Assembly: GCF_035658495.1 (NCBI RefSeq)
Contig: NZ_CP141944.1
Span: 2,878,001 to 2,942,000 of the forward strand
Direction: 5' to 3'
DNA length: 64,000 nucleotides
Source: Novosphingobium sp. RL4
GTDB taxonomy: Bacteria > Pseudomonadota > Alphaproteobacteria > Sphingomonadales > Sphingomonadaceae
The position numbers and the translations under genes were made by a program. Positions 44,384 through 53,113 of this stretch are shown here, piece by piece (positions within the stretch are counted from its first letter, which is position 1; each line of letters begins with the position of its first letter). Below the pieces are notes generated by a model that made no database searches, was not told where the DNA came from, and saw only the letters and a list, made by a program, of their open reading frames with translations.

Positions 44384-45196
44384 TCAGAAGGACGCGGTCA
44401 GCGTCGCGACGACAGTGTCGTCCGTGTAGCTGTCAATCGCCGCGCCGCTCACGCCGACGTAGCTGAGGCTGGCGGAAAGCGGGCCGAACAGCGTCATCGA
44501 GGCGCCGATCGAATAATCGATGCCGGTCTTGTCGTTGAACGTGCCCGTGCCGGTGCAGTAGTAGCAGGGCGACAGCACGCCGTCAGTGTAGCCGATATGG
44601 CCCGAAACGGTCACCGGGGTGTTGGGAATGGCCACGTCGACGTTACCGTAAACGTAGAAGTTGTCCGACTTGTCGCCATTGTTGTCGAGCAGGCCCTTCT
44701 GCTTCCAGTCATAGGCCACGCCCACCTTGAGCTTCGCCGGGCCGGCCTGGCCGCTCACCGAGACGTAGGGCTCCCAGTAGTTGGCATCGCCGATCTTGCC
44801 GCTCGGATAGACGTAGTAAAGGAGGCCGGCATCGAGCGTGAGGCCCGAGGTCACTTCGCCAGTCCAGCCTGCCATGAGGTCGAGTTCCTGGTCTCCGTAG
44901 ACCGAACCGTCGCCGATGCCGTCACCGTTGACGTCCACTTCGCTGCTGTGAAGCGACGACGACCAGATACCGGCATAGAAGCCGCTCTGATGCGAAACCG
45001 TAATGCCGCCCTGGACCGCAAGATCGCCCCCCGAGAGCGAAACGCCGCGGAATCGATAGTCGCTGGTCAGCGCGACGTTGCCGGTAACGGTGATTTCCGA
45101 GGGGGCGTCCGCCTCGTCTGCGAAAGCCGGAGTTGCTGCGAGTGCAGTACCCGCAAGAAGAGAGGCGGCGATAGCGCCACGGACGGACATAAGCAT
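44384..45196 (-). CDS. TorF-family putative porin
   Basis: Outer-membrane protein of 270 residues. ATG 45196 has GAGGGA at proper distance; a frame-sharing ATG at 45202 sits too close to it. Signal peptide ends TPAFA. The mature part begins EITVTGNVALTSDYRFRGVSLSGGDLAVQGGI, the TorF (Gcw_chp, TIGR02001) signature, followed by a barrel with GFYAGIWSSSLHSSEVD and YYVYPSGK motifs. Two cysteines (PCYYC) sit in one loop. Porins of this family are often nitrogen- or growth-regulated. Upstream lies a region with two inverted repeats. Confidence 0.9.
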   Translation of the reverse strand: MLMSVRGAIAASLLAGTALAATPAFADEADAPSEITVTGNVALTSDYRFRGVSLSGGDLAVQGGITVSHQSGFYAGIWSSSLHSSEVDVNGDGIGDGSVYGDQELDLMAGWTGEVTSGLTLDAGLLYYVYPSGKIGDANYWEPYVSVSGQAGPAKLKVGVAYDWKQKGLLDNNGDKSDNFYVYGNVDVAIPNTPVTVSGHIGYTDGVLSPCYYCTGTGTFNDKTGIDYSIGASMTLFGPLSASLSYVGVSGAAIDSYTDDTVVATLTASF

Positions 45197-45279
45197 GGTC
45201 ATTCCCTCACTAAATTCTTCTTTGGTGTCTCGTCCCAGCCTGCTCCGCCGCCTCGATCCTCTTCCCGGGCCCGATTGCG

Positions 45280-45297
45280 GCAGCACAATATTGCTGC
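45280..45297. promoter_or_regulatory. Inverted repeat upstream of the TorF porin gene
   Basis: Arms GCAGCA and TGCTGC separated by 6 bases, 84 bases upstream of the porin start. Possible operator. Confidence 0.35.
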
Positions 45298-45336
45298 ACC
45301 GCACCAACCAACGGCACAAGAAAAATTTCAGATGGG

Positions 45337-45355
45337 CAACATTCGGGCAATGTTG
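45337..45355. promoter_or_regulatory. Second inverted repeat upstream of the TorF porin gene
   Basis: Arms CAACATT and AATGTTG separated by 5 bases, 141 bases upstream of the porin start and 136 bases from the phosphatase start. Either gene could be the target. Confidence 0.35.
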
Positions 45356-45490
45356 TGTGGACTTTTTGCCACTGCCCGCTTGGCGGTCATGATTGCGACC
45401 GCATCAGGCACGGTCCGGCCCATGCGGAATCCTCCCTGCCGCCTGTTCCTTGTTTGTTAATGTTCGTCTTCGTAATAGAGCGGGTATCTA

Positions 45491-46285
45491 ATGCTTGCGA
45501 AAATCAGAAATCTCCTGAGCCGGCCCGCCGAAGTGCGGCTTCCTCACATCCCTCCGGGACAACGTGCTTATGCCGTTGGCGATATCCACGGCCGACTCGA
45601 CCTGTTCGAGCAGTTGATCGACGCGATCGAGCGCGACAACGCCGGCCGCGACAGTTCACAAAGCATCGTGGTTCTGCTGGGCGACCTGATCGACCGTGGC
45701 CCGGCGAGCGCCGGCGTCATTGCGCGCGCCCGGCAATGGGCCAGCAAGCGCCGCGTCGAATTCATCCAGGGCAATCACGAGGAAATGCTTCTGGTGGCGG
45801 CGCGCAAGCTCGATGCCTTCCGCAGTTTCCTGAAGTTCGGCGGCCGCGAGACGATCCTTTCCTACGGCCTCGATCCGGCCTTCGTCATGGAAGCCGAACT
45901 GGAAGATCTTCAACGCGCCATGATCGAGGTCATCCCGCAGGACGATTTCGACTTCATCGACAGCTTCCAGAAGATGGTGCGGCTTGGCGACTATCTGTTC
46001 GTCCATGCCGGGATTCGCCCGGATACTCCGCTGGAGCACCAACTGGGTCACGACTGCCGCTGGATTCGCGAGCCCTTCCTCAGCCACAATGGCGAGTTCG
46101 GGGCCTTCATCGTCCACGGCCACACCATCACCGAGGAACCGGAAATGCGGGCCAATCGCGTGGGCATCGACACGGGCGCCTATGTGCATGGGCGGCTCAC
46201 GGCTATCGGACTTCAGGGCAGCGAGCGCTGGTTCATCCAGGCGTGCGAAAACGAGAGCGGAATCTCCGTCCAAGTCGCGGCCTGA
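45491..46285 (+). CDS. PPP-family serine/threonine phosphatase
   Basis: Dimetal phosphoesterase of 264 residues, soluble. Motifs in order: GDIHGR (residues 30-35), GDLIDRG (64-70), GNHEE (94-98), then HAGI and HGHT as metal-binding histidines, as in PrpA/PrpB-type enzymes. The catalytic domain fits the PPP family well. Substrate (phosphoprotein or small nucleotide) is not shown. It is a lone gene whose end converges on rnpB. Confidence 0.88.
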   Translation: MLAKIRNLLSRPAEVRLPHIPPGQRAYAVGDIHGRLDLFEQLIDAIERDNAGRDSSQSIVVLLGDLIDRGPASAGVIARARQWASKRRVEFIQGNHEEMLLVAARKLDAFRSFLKFGGRETILSYGLDPAFVMEAELEDLQRAMIEVIPQDDFDFIDSFQKMVRLGDYLFVHAGIRPDTPLEHQLGHDCRWIREPFLSHNGEFGAFIVHGHTITEEPEMRANRVGIDTGAYVHGRLTAIGLQGSERWFIQACENESGISVQVAA

Positions 46286-46306
46286 CCCGCCCCGCAAGGG
46301 GAGAAA

Positions 46307-46769
<463 letters not shown>

Positions 46770-46774
46770 AGCGG

Positions 46775-47479
46775 TCACCTAGCACGGCCGGTGTCACGCT
46801 CCAACAGGAGTTCCAACAGAATTGCGCCGATTTCTCCATCGATCTCGCCATCGATCAATTCCGGACGCCAACGCCGCTGAAACGCCGTAACCGCGGCGCG
46901 GCCATCGGTGATGTCATAACCGAAGCGTTCGAGGGCGAGATAGAAAGCGCCAGGGTTGTCGTAGAAGAGGTTCATCTTCGCCGCCGGGATCTCCAGCGCG
47001 AGCCCGAGTTCGCCCAGCCTCGCCCAGTCGAAGTACTCGCCGGGGTCCTGCTTGCGGGCAGGCGCGATATCGGAGTGGCCGACCACATTGGCGCGAGGAA
47101 CGTCGTGACGGTCCATGATGTCCGCCAGAAGCGGCAGGAGAGCGTCCATCTGCGGCTCGGGAAATGGGCGATATCCCCATTCATGCCCCGGATTCACCAG
47201 TTCGATGCCGATCGAAGCGGAATTCACGTCGGTCACGCCGCGCCAGTATGATCGCCCGGCATGCCATGCCCGGCGATCCTCCGGGACGAGGGAAGTGACC
47301 GTGCCCTCCTCGTCGATCATGTAATGCGCGGAGACTTCGGCCTCGGGATCGCACATCCGCTCGAGCGCTTCTTCGGCCGACTTCATGCCGGTATAGTGCA
47401 GCACGACCATCGAGATCGGCAGCTTGCGCTCGTTGCAGTTCGGCGACCTGACGATGCGATTGACCAACCATCGGTTCAT
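46775..47479 (-). CDS. N-acetylmuramoyl-L-alanine amidase (AmpD-like)
   Basis: Zinc amidase of 234 residues cleaving the sugar-peptide bond of peptidoglycan fragments. Zinc ligands visible in VVLHYTG (H28), GHSDIAPARKQDPG (H135, D145), and E93 in SIGIELVNPGHE. No signal peptide, so cytoplasmic recycling of anhydro-muropeptides like AmpD is likely; the 50-residue C-terminal part (LALERFGYD...AVTAFQRRWRP) resembles a peptidoglycan-binding domain, as in AmiD. It ends six bases before the rnpB 5' end on the same strand. Confidence 0.92.
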   Translation of the reverse strand: MNRWLVNRIVRSPNCNERKLPISMVVLHYTGMKSAEEALERMCDPEAEVSAHYMIDEEGTVTSLVPEDRRAWHAGRSYWRGVTDVNSASIGIELVNPGHEWGYRPFPEPQMDALLPLLADIMDRHDVPRANVVGHSDIAPARKQDPGEYFDWARLGELGLALEIPAAKMNLFYDNPGAFYLALERFGYDITDGRAAVTAFQRRWRPELIDGEIDGEIGAILLELLLERDTGRAR

Positions 47480-47497
47480 CGTCCTGCCTCCTTCCGA

Positions 47498-48139
47498 TCA
47501 GGCCCCCGGCAACACGGCGCCAAGCACGAGAGCATCTTCCGCCAGGGCATATTGCAGGCGGCCACCCTGACTGTGCGCCAGTTGCTGGATCATCGCGGCA
47601 GGCGCCGTCCGGCTCGAAAGATCGCCCTCGGGCAGCGCCCCTTCAAGGGCGCGGCCGATATCGCGGTCGAAGGCGATGCGCGGCCCGACGGCGCGCACCA
47701 CGATCTCGCTGACGCCGTCGCGAAATTCGGCGGCCAGTTCCAGCGTACCGCCGCGCGGCAGCGCCTCGATGCCGATCAGGCCGAAATTCAGCAGCGTCTT
47801 GACCGCAGGCTTGGGCAGCATTTCGCTTGCGAGCGCCCAATTCAGCACGATGCGGGCATTGTTGGCAACGAGCGCATCGATCAGCGCGCGGGCCTCACTG
47901 ACGGGAACCATGTCGCCAAAGCCACCTGCAGCGCCAAAGGCGAGGCGGAAAAACTTCAGCTTGTCCGCCGAAATCCGAGCGCTCTGGTCGAGCAGTTCGA
48001 AGCAGCGCTGGCGCATCTCCGGGTCCTTCTCATCCGCCAGCAGCTCCAACCCGTTGGTCAGCGCGCCCACCGGACTGAGCATGTCATGGCACAGTCGCGA
48101 ACACAGCAGGCTGGCAAGTTCGAGCGAGCTCGTCGTCAT
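47498..48139 (-). CDS. chpT: Histidine phosphotransferase ChpT
   Basis: Phosphotransfer protein of 213 residues that carries phosphate from CckA to CtrA and CpdR in alphaproteobacteria. The ATG at 48139 is preceded by GGGAAG; an ATG at 48169 has no binding site. The phosphorylated His lies in LCSRLCHDMLSPVGALTNGLELLADE (H18), the family motif. The C-terminal half is the ATP-binding-like fold of a degenerate kinase domain. Divergence from cell-cycle role cannot be read from sequence. Confidence 0.93.
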   Translation of the reverse strand: MTTSSLELASLLCSRLCHDMLSPVGALTNGLELLADEKDPEMRQRCFELLDQSARISADKLKFFRLAFGAAGGFGDMVPVSEARALIDALVANNARIVLNWALASEMLPKPAVKTLLNFGLIGIEALPRGGTLELAAEFRDGVSEIVVRAVGPRIAFDRDIGRALEGALPEGDLSSRTAPAAMIQQLAHSQGGRLQYALAEDALVLGAVLPGA

Positions 48140-48194
48140 GGATCGAGGACTTCCCTTTGCAGTAATCATTCAAGTTCAGGCCGTTGCCGAACGT

Positions 48195-48587
48195 TCATCC
48201 GACAATACGGCATGGTATCGGCGCAAATCCATTCCCGGTATCGCGCCAGAAAGCAACCTGCCCGCCCGCGATGATCGCCCAAACGCGCGAATCCCCGGTG
48301 GAATGTTCGCAATCAGTGGCCGATGGCACGGGATGGCCGACGGGATGGGAATGATAATAGCCCAGCACCTGCGGACCGCCCTGCCTTGCTCCGCGATGGG
48401 CGGCGAGCAGAACCGAGGGATCGATCTCGAAATGACGGTTGGGTTCAGCGGCGACATTCGCCGCCGGAATCGCCCGATCGACCCGCATACCCTCGCCCAG
48501 GAGCAGGCCGCAGCACTCCTCCGGATGGGCACGTAACGATTCTTCACGCAGTCTTGCGATCACGTCACTTGTCACTTCGACATTCAT
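48195..48587 (-). CDS. JAMM (Mov34/MPN) metallopeptidase-like protein
   Basis: Protein of 130 residues, the size of a minimal JAMM domain. Start ATG 48587 is preceded by TAGGATTTGGGG. Zinc motif: E in HPEECCGLLLG and HSHPVGHPVPSATD (H79, H81, S89, D92), all key residues present. Bacterial JAMM proteins remove peptides from ubiquitin-like or sulfur-carrier partners, or act in cofactor metabolism. No ubiquitin-like gene is adjacent. The gene is divergent from rluD. Confidence 0.88.
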   Translation of the reverse strand: MNVEVTSDVIARLREESLRAHPEECCGLLLGEGMRVDRAIPAANVAAEPNRHFEIDPSVLLAAHRGARQGGPQVLGYYHSHPVGHPVPSATDCEHSTGDSRVWAIIAGGQVAFWRDTGNGFAPIPCRIVG

Positions 48588-48605
48588 CCCCAAATCCTAC
48601 AGGCA

Positions 48606-49550
48606 ATGGGGGCTTACGAAAACATCATCCAGGGTTCGATCGGCAACGATGGCGGCCGGCTGGACAAGGCGCTGGCCGAGGCGAGCGGACTTTCACGCGA
48701 GCGCATCAAGGCGCTTATGGCCGAAGGCCGGGTCTCGCTTGCCGGTAAACCGGTTTCGCAGGGCTCGCTCAAGGTGGCCGGAGGCACAGCCTTCGCCATC
48801 GATGTGCCGGAAGCCGCCGCCGCCGAGGCGGTGGCGCAGGACATTCCGCTGAGCGTCGTGTTCGAGGACGAGTACCTTATCGTGGTAGACAAGCCGGCGG
48901 GGCTGGTCGTGCATCCTGCCGCAGGCAATCTCGACGGCACGCTGGTGAATGCGCTGCTGCATCACTGCCGGGGCCAGCTTTCCGGGATCGGCGGCGTGGC
49001 CCGTCCGGGAATCGTCCATAGGATCGACAAGGACACGTCCGGCCTGCTCGTCGTCGCCAAGACCGACAAGGCGCATGAGGGGCTGGCCGCGCAATTCGCC
49101 GATCATTCGATCGCACGTGCCTATCGGGCCGTCGTGTCCGGCAGGCCGATTCCGCTGGCGGGCACGGTAACGGGCGCAATCGGCCGGTCCAGTTCCAACC
49201 GCAAGAAGATGGCGCTGGTCGAGGATGGTCGCGGCAAGCATGCGGTCACGCATTACAGAACCATAGAATCGCTGAAGACCGCGAGTTTGGTGGAATGCCG
49301 CCTGGAGACGGGACGCACGCATCAGGTCCGCGTTCACATGTCGTCAATCGGACATTCGCTAGTGGGGGACCCTGTATATGGTCGTACACCTCCAGCGATT
49401 CGTCCGATTCTCCAGCGACTCGGTTTCTCCCGTCAGGCACTTCATGCCGCGGAACTTGGCTTCGTCCATCCCGTTACTGGAGAGAACGTTCATCTCGTCA
49501 GCCCGCTTCCCGACGACATGCGGACACTGATCGATGAACTGCGACACTGA
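48606..49550 (+). CDS. rluD: 23S rRNA pseudouridine synthase RluD-like
   Basis: RluA-family enzyme of 314 residues. The S4 domain is at the start (GRLDKALAEASGLSRERIKALMAEGRVSL), and the catalytic Asp in GIVHRIDKDTSGLLVVAK; VEDGRGKHAVTHYRT and ETGRTHQVRVHMSSIGHSLVGDPVYG complete the RluD signatures. RluD isomerises uridines in helix 69 of 23S rRNA in E. coli. Second RluA-family gene in the window. Followed by rpoH 94 bases later. Confidence 0.93.
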   Translation: MGAYENIIQGSIGNDGGRLDKALAEASGLSRERIKALMAEGRVSLAGKPVSQGSLKVAGGTAFAIDVPEAAAAEAVAQDIPLSVVFEDEYLIVVDKPAGLVVHPAAGNLDGTLVNALLHHCRGQLSGIGGVARPGIVHRIDKDTSGLLVVAKTDKAHEGLAAQFADHSIARAYRAVVSGRPIPLAGTVTGAIGRSSSNRKKMALVEDGRGKHAVTHYRTIESLKTASLVECRLETGRTHQVRVHMSSIGHSLVGDPVYGRTPPAIRPILQRLGFSRQALHAAELGFVHPVTGENVHLVSPLPDDMRTLIDELRH

Positions 49551-49644
49551 AATCGGATAAATGTGCTATCTTGAAAAGGTGGCCCCAAGCTAAGACGCCT
49601 CGCAAGGGTCTTCGACCGCGGGCCGACCGGAAAGGACGGATATT

Positions 49645-50547
49645 GTGAGCAAGGAACGAAATCTCCCGGCGGTGCCGGCACTGGGCGGTGAGCAGAGCCT
49701 CAACCGTTACCTGTCCGAGATCCGCAAGTTCCCGCTTCTCGCGCCCGAGCAGGAATACATGCTCGCCAAGCGCTACAAGGAGCATGAGGACCCCGCCGCA
49801 GCGGGCCAGCTCGTGACCAGCCATCTTCGCCTCGTCGCGAAGATCGCGATGGGTTACCGCGGCTATGGCCTGCCGGTTTCGGAACTCATTTCCGAAGGCA
49901 ACATCGGCCTGATGCAGGGCGTGAAGAAGTTCGAACCTGATCGGGGCTTCCGTCTCGCCACTTATGCGATGTGGTGGATCAAGGCTTCGATTCAAGAGTA
50001 CATCCTGCGTTCGTGGTCTCTCGTGAAGATGGGCACCACCGCCGCGCAGAAGAAGCTGTTCTTCAACTTGCGCCGGATGAAGAAGAATCTCGACGCCTAC
50101 GAGGATTCCGACCTTCACCCTGACGACGTCGCCAAGATCGCAACCACGCTCGGCGTCTCCGAGCAGGAAGTGGTCAACATGAACCGGCGCATGATGATGG
50201 GCGGCGATGCTTCGCTGAACGTCTCCCTGCGCGAGGAAGGCGAAGGCCAATGGCAGGATATCCTTGCGGACGATCGCCCGTTGCAGGACGAAACCGTTGC
50301 CGACGCCGAGGAAGCGACCGTTCGCCACGCCATGCTGGTCGAGGCGATGGACGGCCTCAATGAGCGTGAGCGTGACATTCTGATGGAACGCCGCCTGACC
50401 GAGGACCCGAAGACGCTCGAAGAGCTGAGCCAGGTCTATCATGTCAGCCGCGAGCGCGTCCGCCAGATCGAGGTGCGCGCTTTCGAAAAGCTGCAAAAGG
50501 CGATGAACCGGATCGCCAGCGATCGTAAGCTGCTGCCCGCGGGCTGA
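49645..50547 (+). CDS. rpoH: RNA polymerase heat-shock sigma factor RpoH (sigma-32)
   Basis: Alternative sigma factor of 300 residues starting at GTG 49645 with AAAGGA upstream. The RpoH box QKKLFFNLRRMKKN, specific for sigma-32, is present between regions 2.4 and 3.1. Region 2.2 core is ISEGNIGLMQGVKKFEPDRGFRLATYAMWWIKASIQEYILRS, and region 4.2 has EELSQVYHVSRERVRQIEVRAFEKLQKAM. Target promoters include clpB in this window by sequence. Leader folding was not checked. Confidence 0.97.
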   Translation: MSKERNLPAVPALGGEQSLNRYLSEIRKFPLLAPEQEYMLAKRYKEHEDPAAAGQLVTSHLRLVAKIAMGYRGYGLPVSELISEGNIGLMQGVKKFEPDRGFRLATYAMWWIKASIQEYILRSWSLVKMGTTAAQKKLFFNLRRMKKNLDAYEDSDLHPDDVAKIATTLGVSEQEVVNMNRRMMMGGDASLNVSLREEGEGQWQDILADDRPLQDETVADAEEATVRHAMLVEAMDGLNERERDILMERRLTEDPKTLEELSQVYHVSRERVRQIEVRAFEKLQKAMNRIASDRKLLPAG

Positions 50548-50570
50548 TCGCCATTTGACGGAAATGCATG

Positions 50571-50600
50571 ACCGGGTCGTCCGCAGGACGGCCCGGTTTT
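50571..50600 (+). terminator. Terminator of rpoH
   Basis: Stem CCGGGTCGTCC with GGACGGCCCGG, GCA loop, followed by TTTT. It lies 23 bases after the stop codon. Confidence 0.85.
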
Positions 50601-50635
50601 GCTTGTGCCGGCGCCGCTCGATCCCGGATGCAAGG

Positions 50636-51670
50636 TCAGGTCAGACCGAAACCGAAACGCCCCGCCAGATCGACCGTGCTCTGCTTGCCGAGATGCTTGA
50701 TCGACGTCTCGCACCAGCGTTTGGCCGCCGCTTCCCCCGCATCGCGCAGCTTGAGCAGAAGATGCCGCACCGGCAGCAGTTTGGTCTGCGCCGGCATCGC
50801 CGCCAGTGTCGGCTCGTCATGAATTTCATGTAGGCGCAACCGCTCCACTTGCGCGATGAGTCCCTCGCCAGCCCGGTAATGCCCGATCGACGACTTGAGC
50901 AGGAACAGCCCCTGCAACTCCTTGCGCATCGACTGGTTGAAGCCGATCTCGGTTATGCGGTCCACGATCGCGGCGGCATTGCGCGGAGTGTGGTCGCGAA
51001 GCTGGGGATTGACGGTAATCAGCAGGAGGTCGTCGTTCGGGCTTTCCCGCACGAGCGGGACGAGCGGCGGGTTGGCGCTGTAGCCACCGTCCCAGTAATC
51101 CTTGCCCTCGATCGTCACCGGCGGAAAATACAGCGGCAGACATGCGGAAGCGAGCAAGGCGTCCGCCGTCAGCTCCTCGTTGCGGAAGATCCGCACCGCG
51201 CCGCTCTCGGCATGGGTTGCCGAAACGAAGATCCGCGGAGCCTCTTCCTTCGATATCGCAGTGAAATCGACATGATCCTCGATGACCTTGCGGAGGATCT
51301 CCTGCATTTCACGGCCCAGTTCCGGCGAGGCATGCGCCATGCCGAGATCACCGAAAACCGTACTCCACCATGAAGACATCGCGCGTGAAGTCTGCGGAAA
51401 GGCCTCGATCATGGGGATCAGCGGCCCTGCCTCGCGGCCTGTCCGGTTCAGGTCTTTCCAGAAAGAACGCAGCCGTTCGCGTGCTCCTTCCGGCCCGCCG
51501 GAAACGAGACCCGAAACGAGCACTGCCGCATTCATGGCACCGGCACTGGCACCGCTGACCGCACCGAACTGAAGACGTTCATCCTGGAGCAGTGCGTCCA
51601 GGACGCCCCAGGTAAAGGCACCGTGGGCGCCGCCTCCTTGCAGCGCAAGGTCGAGAGAGTGAACCGCCAT
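50636..51670 (-). CDS. Patatin-like phospholipase
   Basis: Cytoplasmic lipid acyl hydrolase of 344 residues. Oxyanion GGGAHGAF at residues 12-19, nucleophile elbow GASAG (S42), and the catalytic-dyad Asp in YWDGGYSANPPLVPL. ATG 51670. Two halves fit the usual patatin fold of plants and proteobacteria. Not clearly of a secreted type. Lone gene; no lipase partner nearby. Confidence 0.93.
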   Translation of the reverse strand: MAVHSLDLALQGGGAHGAFTWGVLDALLQDERLQFGAVSGASAGAMNAAVLVSGLVSGGPEGARERLRSFWKDLNRTGREAGPLIPMIEAFPQTSRAMSSWWSTVFGDLGMAHASPELGREMQEILRKVIEDHVDFTAISKEEAPRIFVSATHAESGAVRIFRNEELTADALLASACLPLYFPPVTIEGKDYWDGGYSANPPLVPLVRESPNDDLLLITVNPQLRDHTPRNAAAIVDRITEIGFNQSMRKELQGLFLLKSSIGHYRAGEGLIAQVERLRLHEIHDEPTLAAMPAQTKLLPVRHLLLKLRDAGEAAAKRWCETSIKHLGKQSTVDLAGRFGFGLT

Positions 51671-51780
51671 TAGATGTTCTCACCCATGCTGCATCGCAAC
51701 ATGGCCATTCATAGCATCGGTCCGGGTTACTGGCCAGCAAAGGAGCGCCGCCCGGATGGAGTCGGGCGGCGGGGCCATGA

Positions 51781-52530
51781 TTACGCCGGCGACGAATTGA
51801 GCGCGGCGAACGTATCGGCATAGCGCCCTTCCGCTTCGGCGTTTCGCAAGAACGCGAGACGCTCGACACCGATCAACTCCGGCGTTGGCACTTTTGCGAA
51901 AAGGCCCATCACTTCATCAATGAATGCACCCAGCGGCATGTAACCCTCACGGTCTGACTGCCCCGGCGTCAGTTCCGTCTGCACGGCAGGCGGGGCAAGT
52001 TCGATCACCTCGACCTTCCCGGACAGCGCAAAGCGAAGCGAATCGGTCCATGAATGGATGGCCGCCTTGGTCGCAGAGTAAACTGCAGCGCTAGCCAGTG
52101 GAACGAAGGCCAGACCCGAACTCACATTGACGATCGCCGCATCCGCCTGTTCGCGAAGATGGCCGATGAAGGCGTCGGTCATGCGGATCGGGCCCAGCAG
52201 ATTGGTCACGACACAGGCTTCGGCGCGCGAAAGATCACGGGGGACCGAGGTATCCTCCAGCGGCATGACGCCCGCATTGTTGACGAGCACGTTGAGCGCC
52301 GGGAATTTCGCCAGCAAGCCTGCCGCAAACGACCTGATCGCTTCCGGATCGGCGACATCCAGCACCACCGGATGGATATTCTCCCGCCCCTTTGCCGTTT
52401 CCTCAAGGCTGGCCAGCGTGCGTCCGGTCACGATCACGACATTGCCCGCGTCATGCCAGCGCTGGGCCAGTTCACGACCAATGCCGGTACCGCCGCCGCT
52501 GAGAAGAATGGTGTTGCCGCTGATCTTCAT
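51781..52530 (-). CDS. SDR family oxidoreductase, DltE-like
   Basis: NAD(P)-dependent short-chain dehydrogenase, 249 residues, cytoplasmic. Cofactor loop SGGGTGIGREL (11-21), VNNAGVMP (the NNAG motif), SSGLAF and catalytic YSATK. It resembles the DltE/YbbO-like class whose substrate is unknown. The ATG at 52530 has GGAGCTTTCCC upstream. It is divergent from an HxlR regulator with two palindromes between them, the usual arrangement of a regulator and its redox target. Confidence 0.93.
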   Translation of the reverse strand: MKISGNTILLSGGGTGIGRELAQRWHDAGNVVIVTGRTLASLEETAKGRENIHPVVLDVADPEAIRSFAAGLLAKFPALNVLVNNAGVMPLEDTSVPRDLSRAEACVVTNLLGPIRMTDAFIGHLREQADAAIVNVSSGLAFVPLASAAVYSATKAAIHSWTDSLRFALSGKVEVIELAPPAVQTELTPGQSDREGYMPLGAFIDEVMGLFAKVPTPELIGVERLAFLRNAEAEGRYADTFAALNSSPA

Positions 52531-52576
52531 GGGAAAGCTCCTGTGACGAGAGATTGCGAAAAGCGATGTAGTCCAA

Positions 52577-52595
52577 TACTCTCTTTTGGAAAGTA
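52577..52595. promoter_or_regulatory. HxlR-type operator candidate 1
   Basis: TACT and AGTA separated by 11 bases (TACTCTCTTTTGGAAAGTA), in the divergent promoter region of the SDR/HxlR pair. Confidence 0.5.
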
Positions 52596-52612
52596 GGCAC
52601 CGGAATGTGCCG

Positions 52613-52628
52613 TACTCACCTGAAAGTA
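52613..52628. promoter_or_regulatory. HxlR-type operator candidate 2
   Basis: TACT and AGTA separated by 8 bases, ending five bases before the HxlR start. Between the two boxes lies GGCAC/GTGCC (52596-52611), a further 5-base inverted repeat. Confidence 0.45.
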
Positions 52629-52632
52629 AGAA

Positions 52633-53013
52633 ATGGAAAATCCGCCTGTCACAAGCTATTCCTCGACACCCGGCGTCGATGCACTCGTAAACGAATTGAT
52701 CGGGCGCGTCGCCGACAAGTGGACCCTGCTGGTTCTTGAAGCGCTTGAGGAACAAGGCGAATCGCGCTTTACCGCCCTCGCCCGCATCGTGCCGGGCATC
52801 AGTCAGAAGATGCTCACGCAAACGCTTCGCCAGATGGAGCGCGACGGCTTCGTCCACCGCACGGTTCACCCCGTCATTCCGCCCCGCGTCGATTATCGCC
52901 TCACGCCTTTGGGGCACAGTCTGGGCGAGGCGTTCTGCGGTGTCTGGCTCTGGGCGGAGGCCAACCTCGAAACGGTCTCTTCCGCGCGCGCCGCATTCGA
53001 CGCGAGGGATTGA
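52633..53013 (+). CDS. HxlR-family transcriptional regulator
   Basis: Winged-helix regulator of 126 residues. Typical DVLVNELIGRVADKWTLLVLEALEEQGESRFTALARIVPGISQKMLTQTLRQMERDGFVHRTVHP-like body (in pieces: RVADKWTLLVLEAL, GISQKMLTQTLRQMERDG, RVDYRLTPLG) is clear. Only a few cysteines lie outside the helix-turn-helix, so redox sensing through cysteine is uncertain: one Cys (FCGVWLW) is seen. It probably controls the divergent SDR gene. Confidence 0.93.
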   Translation: MENPPVTSYSSTPGVDALVNELIGRVADKWTLLVLEALEEQGESRFTALARIVPGISQKMLTQTLRQMERDGFVHRTVHPVIPPRVDYRLTPLGHSLGEAFCGVWLWAEANLETVSSARAAFDARD

Positions 53014-53113
53014 ACGCGCAGGCATCTTTCCCGCACCGCGCAACCTCGCTAGTCAGGGCCCGGACGGCGGCACTCCCGCGCGCCGGACAATCGGAACGTG
53101 GGGCTTCCTTCCT

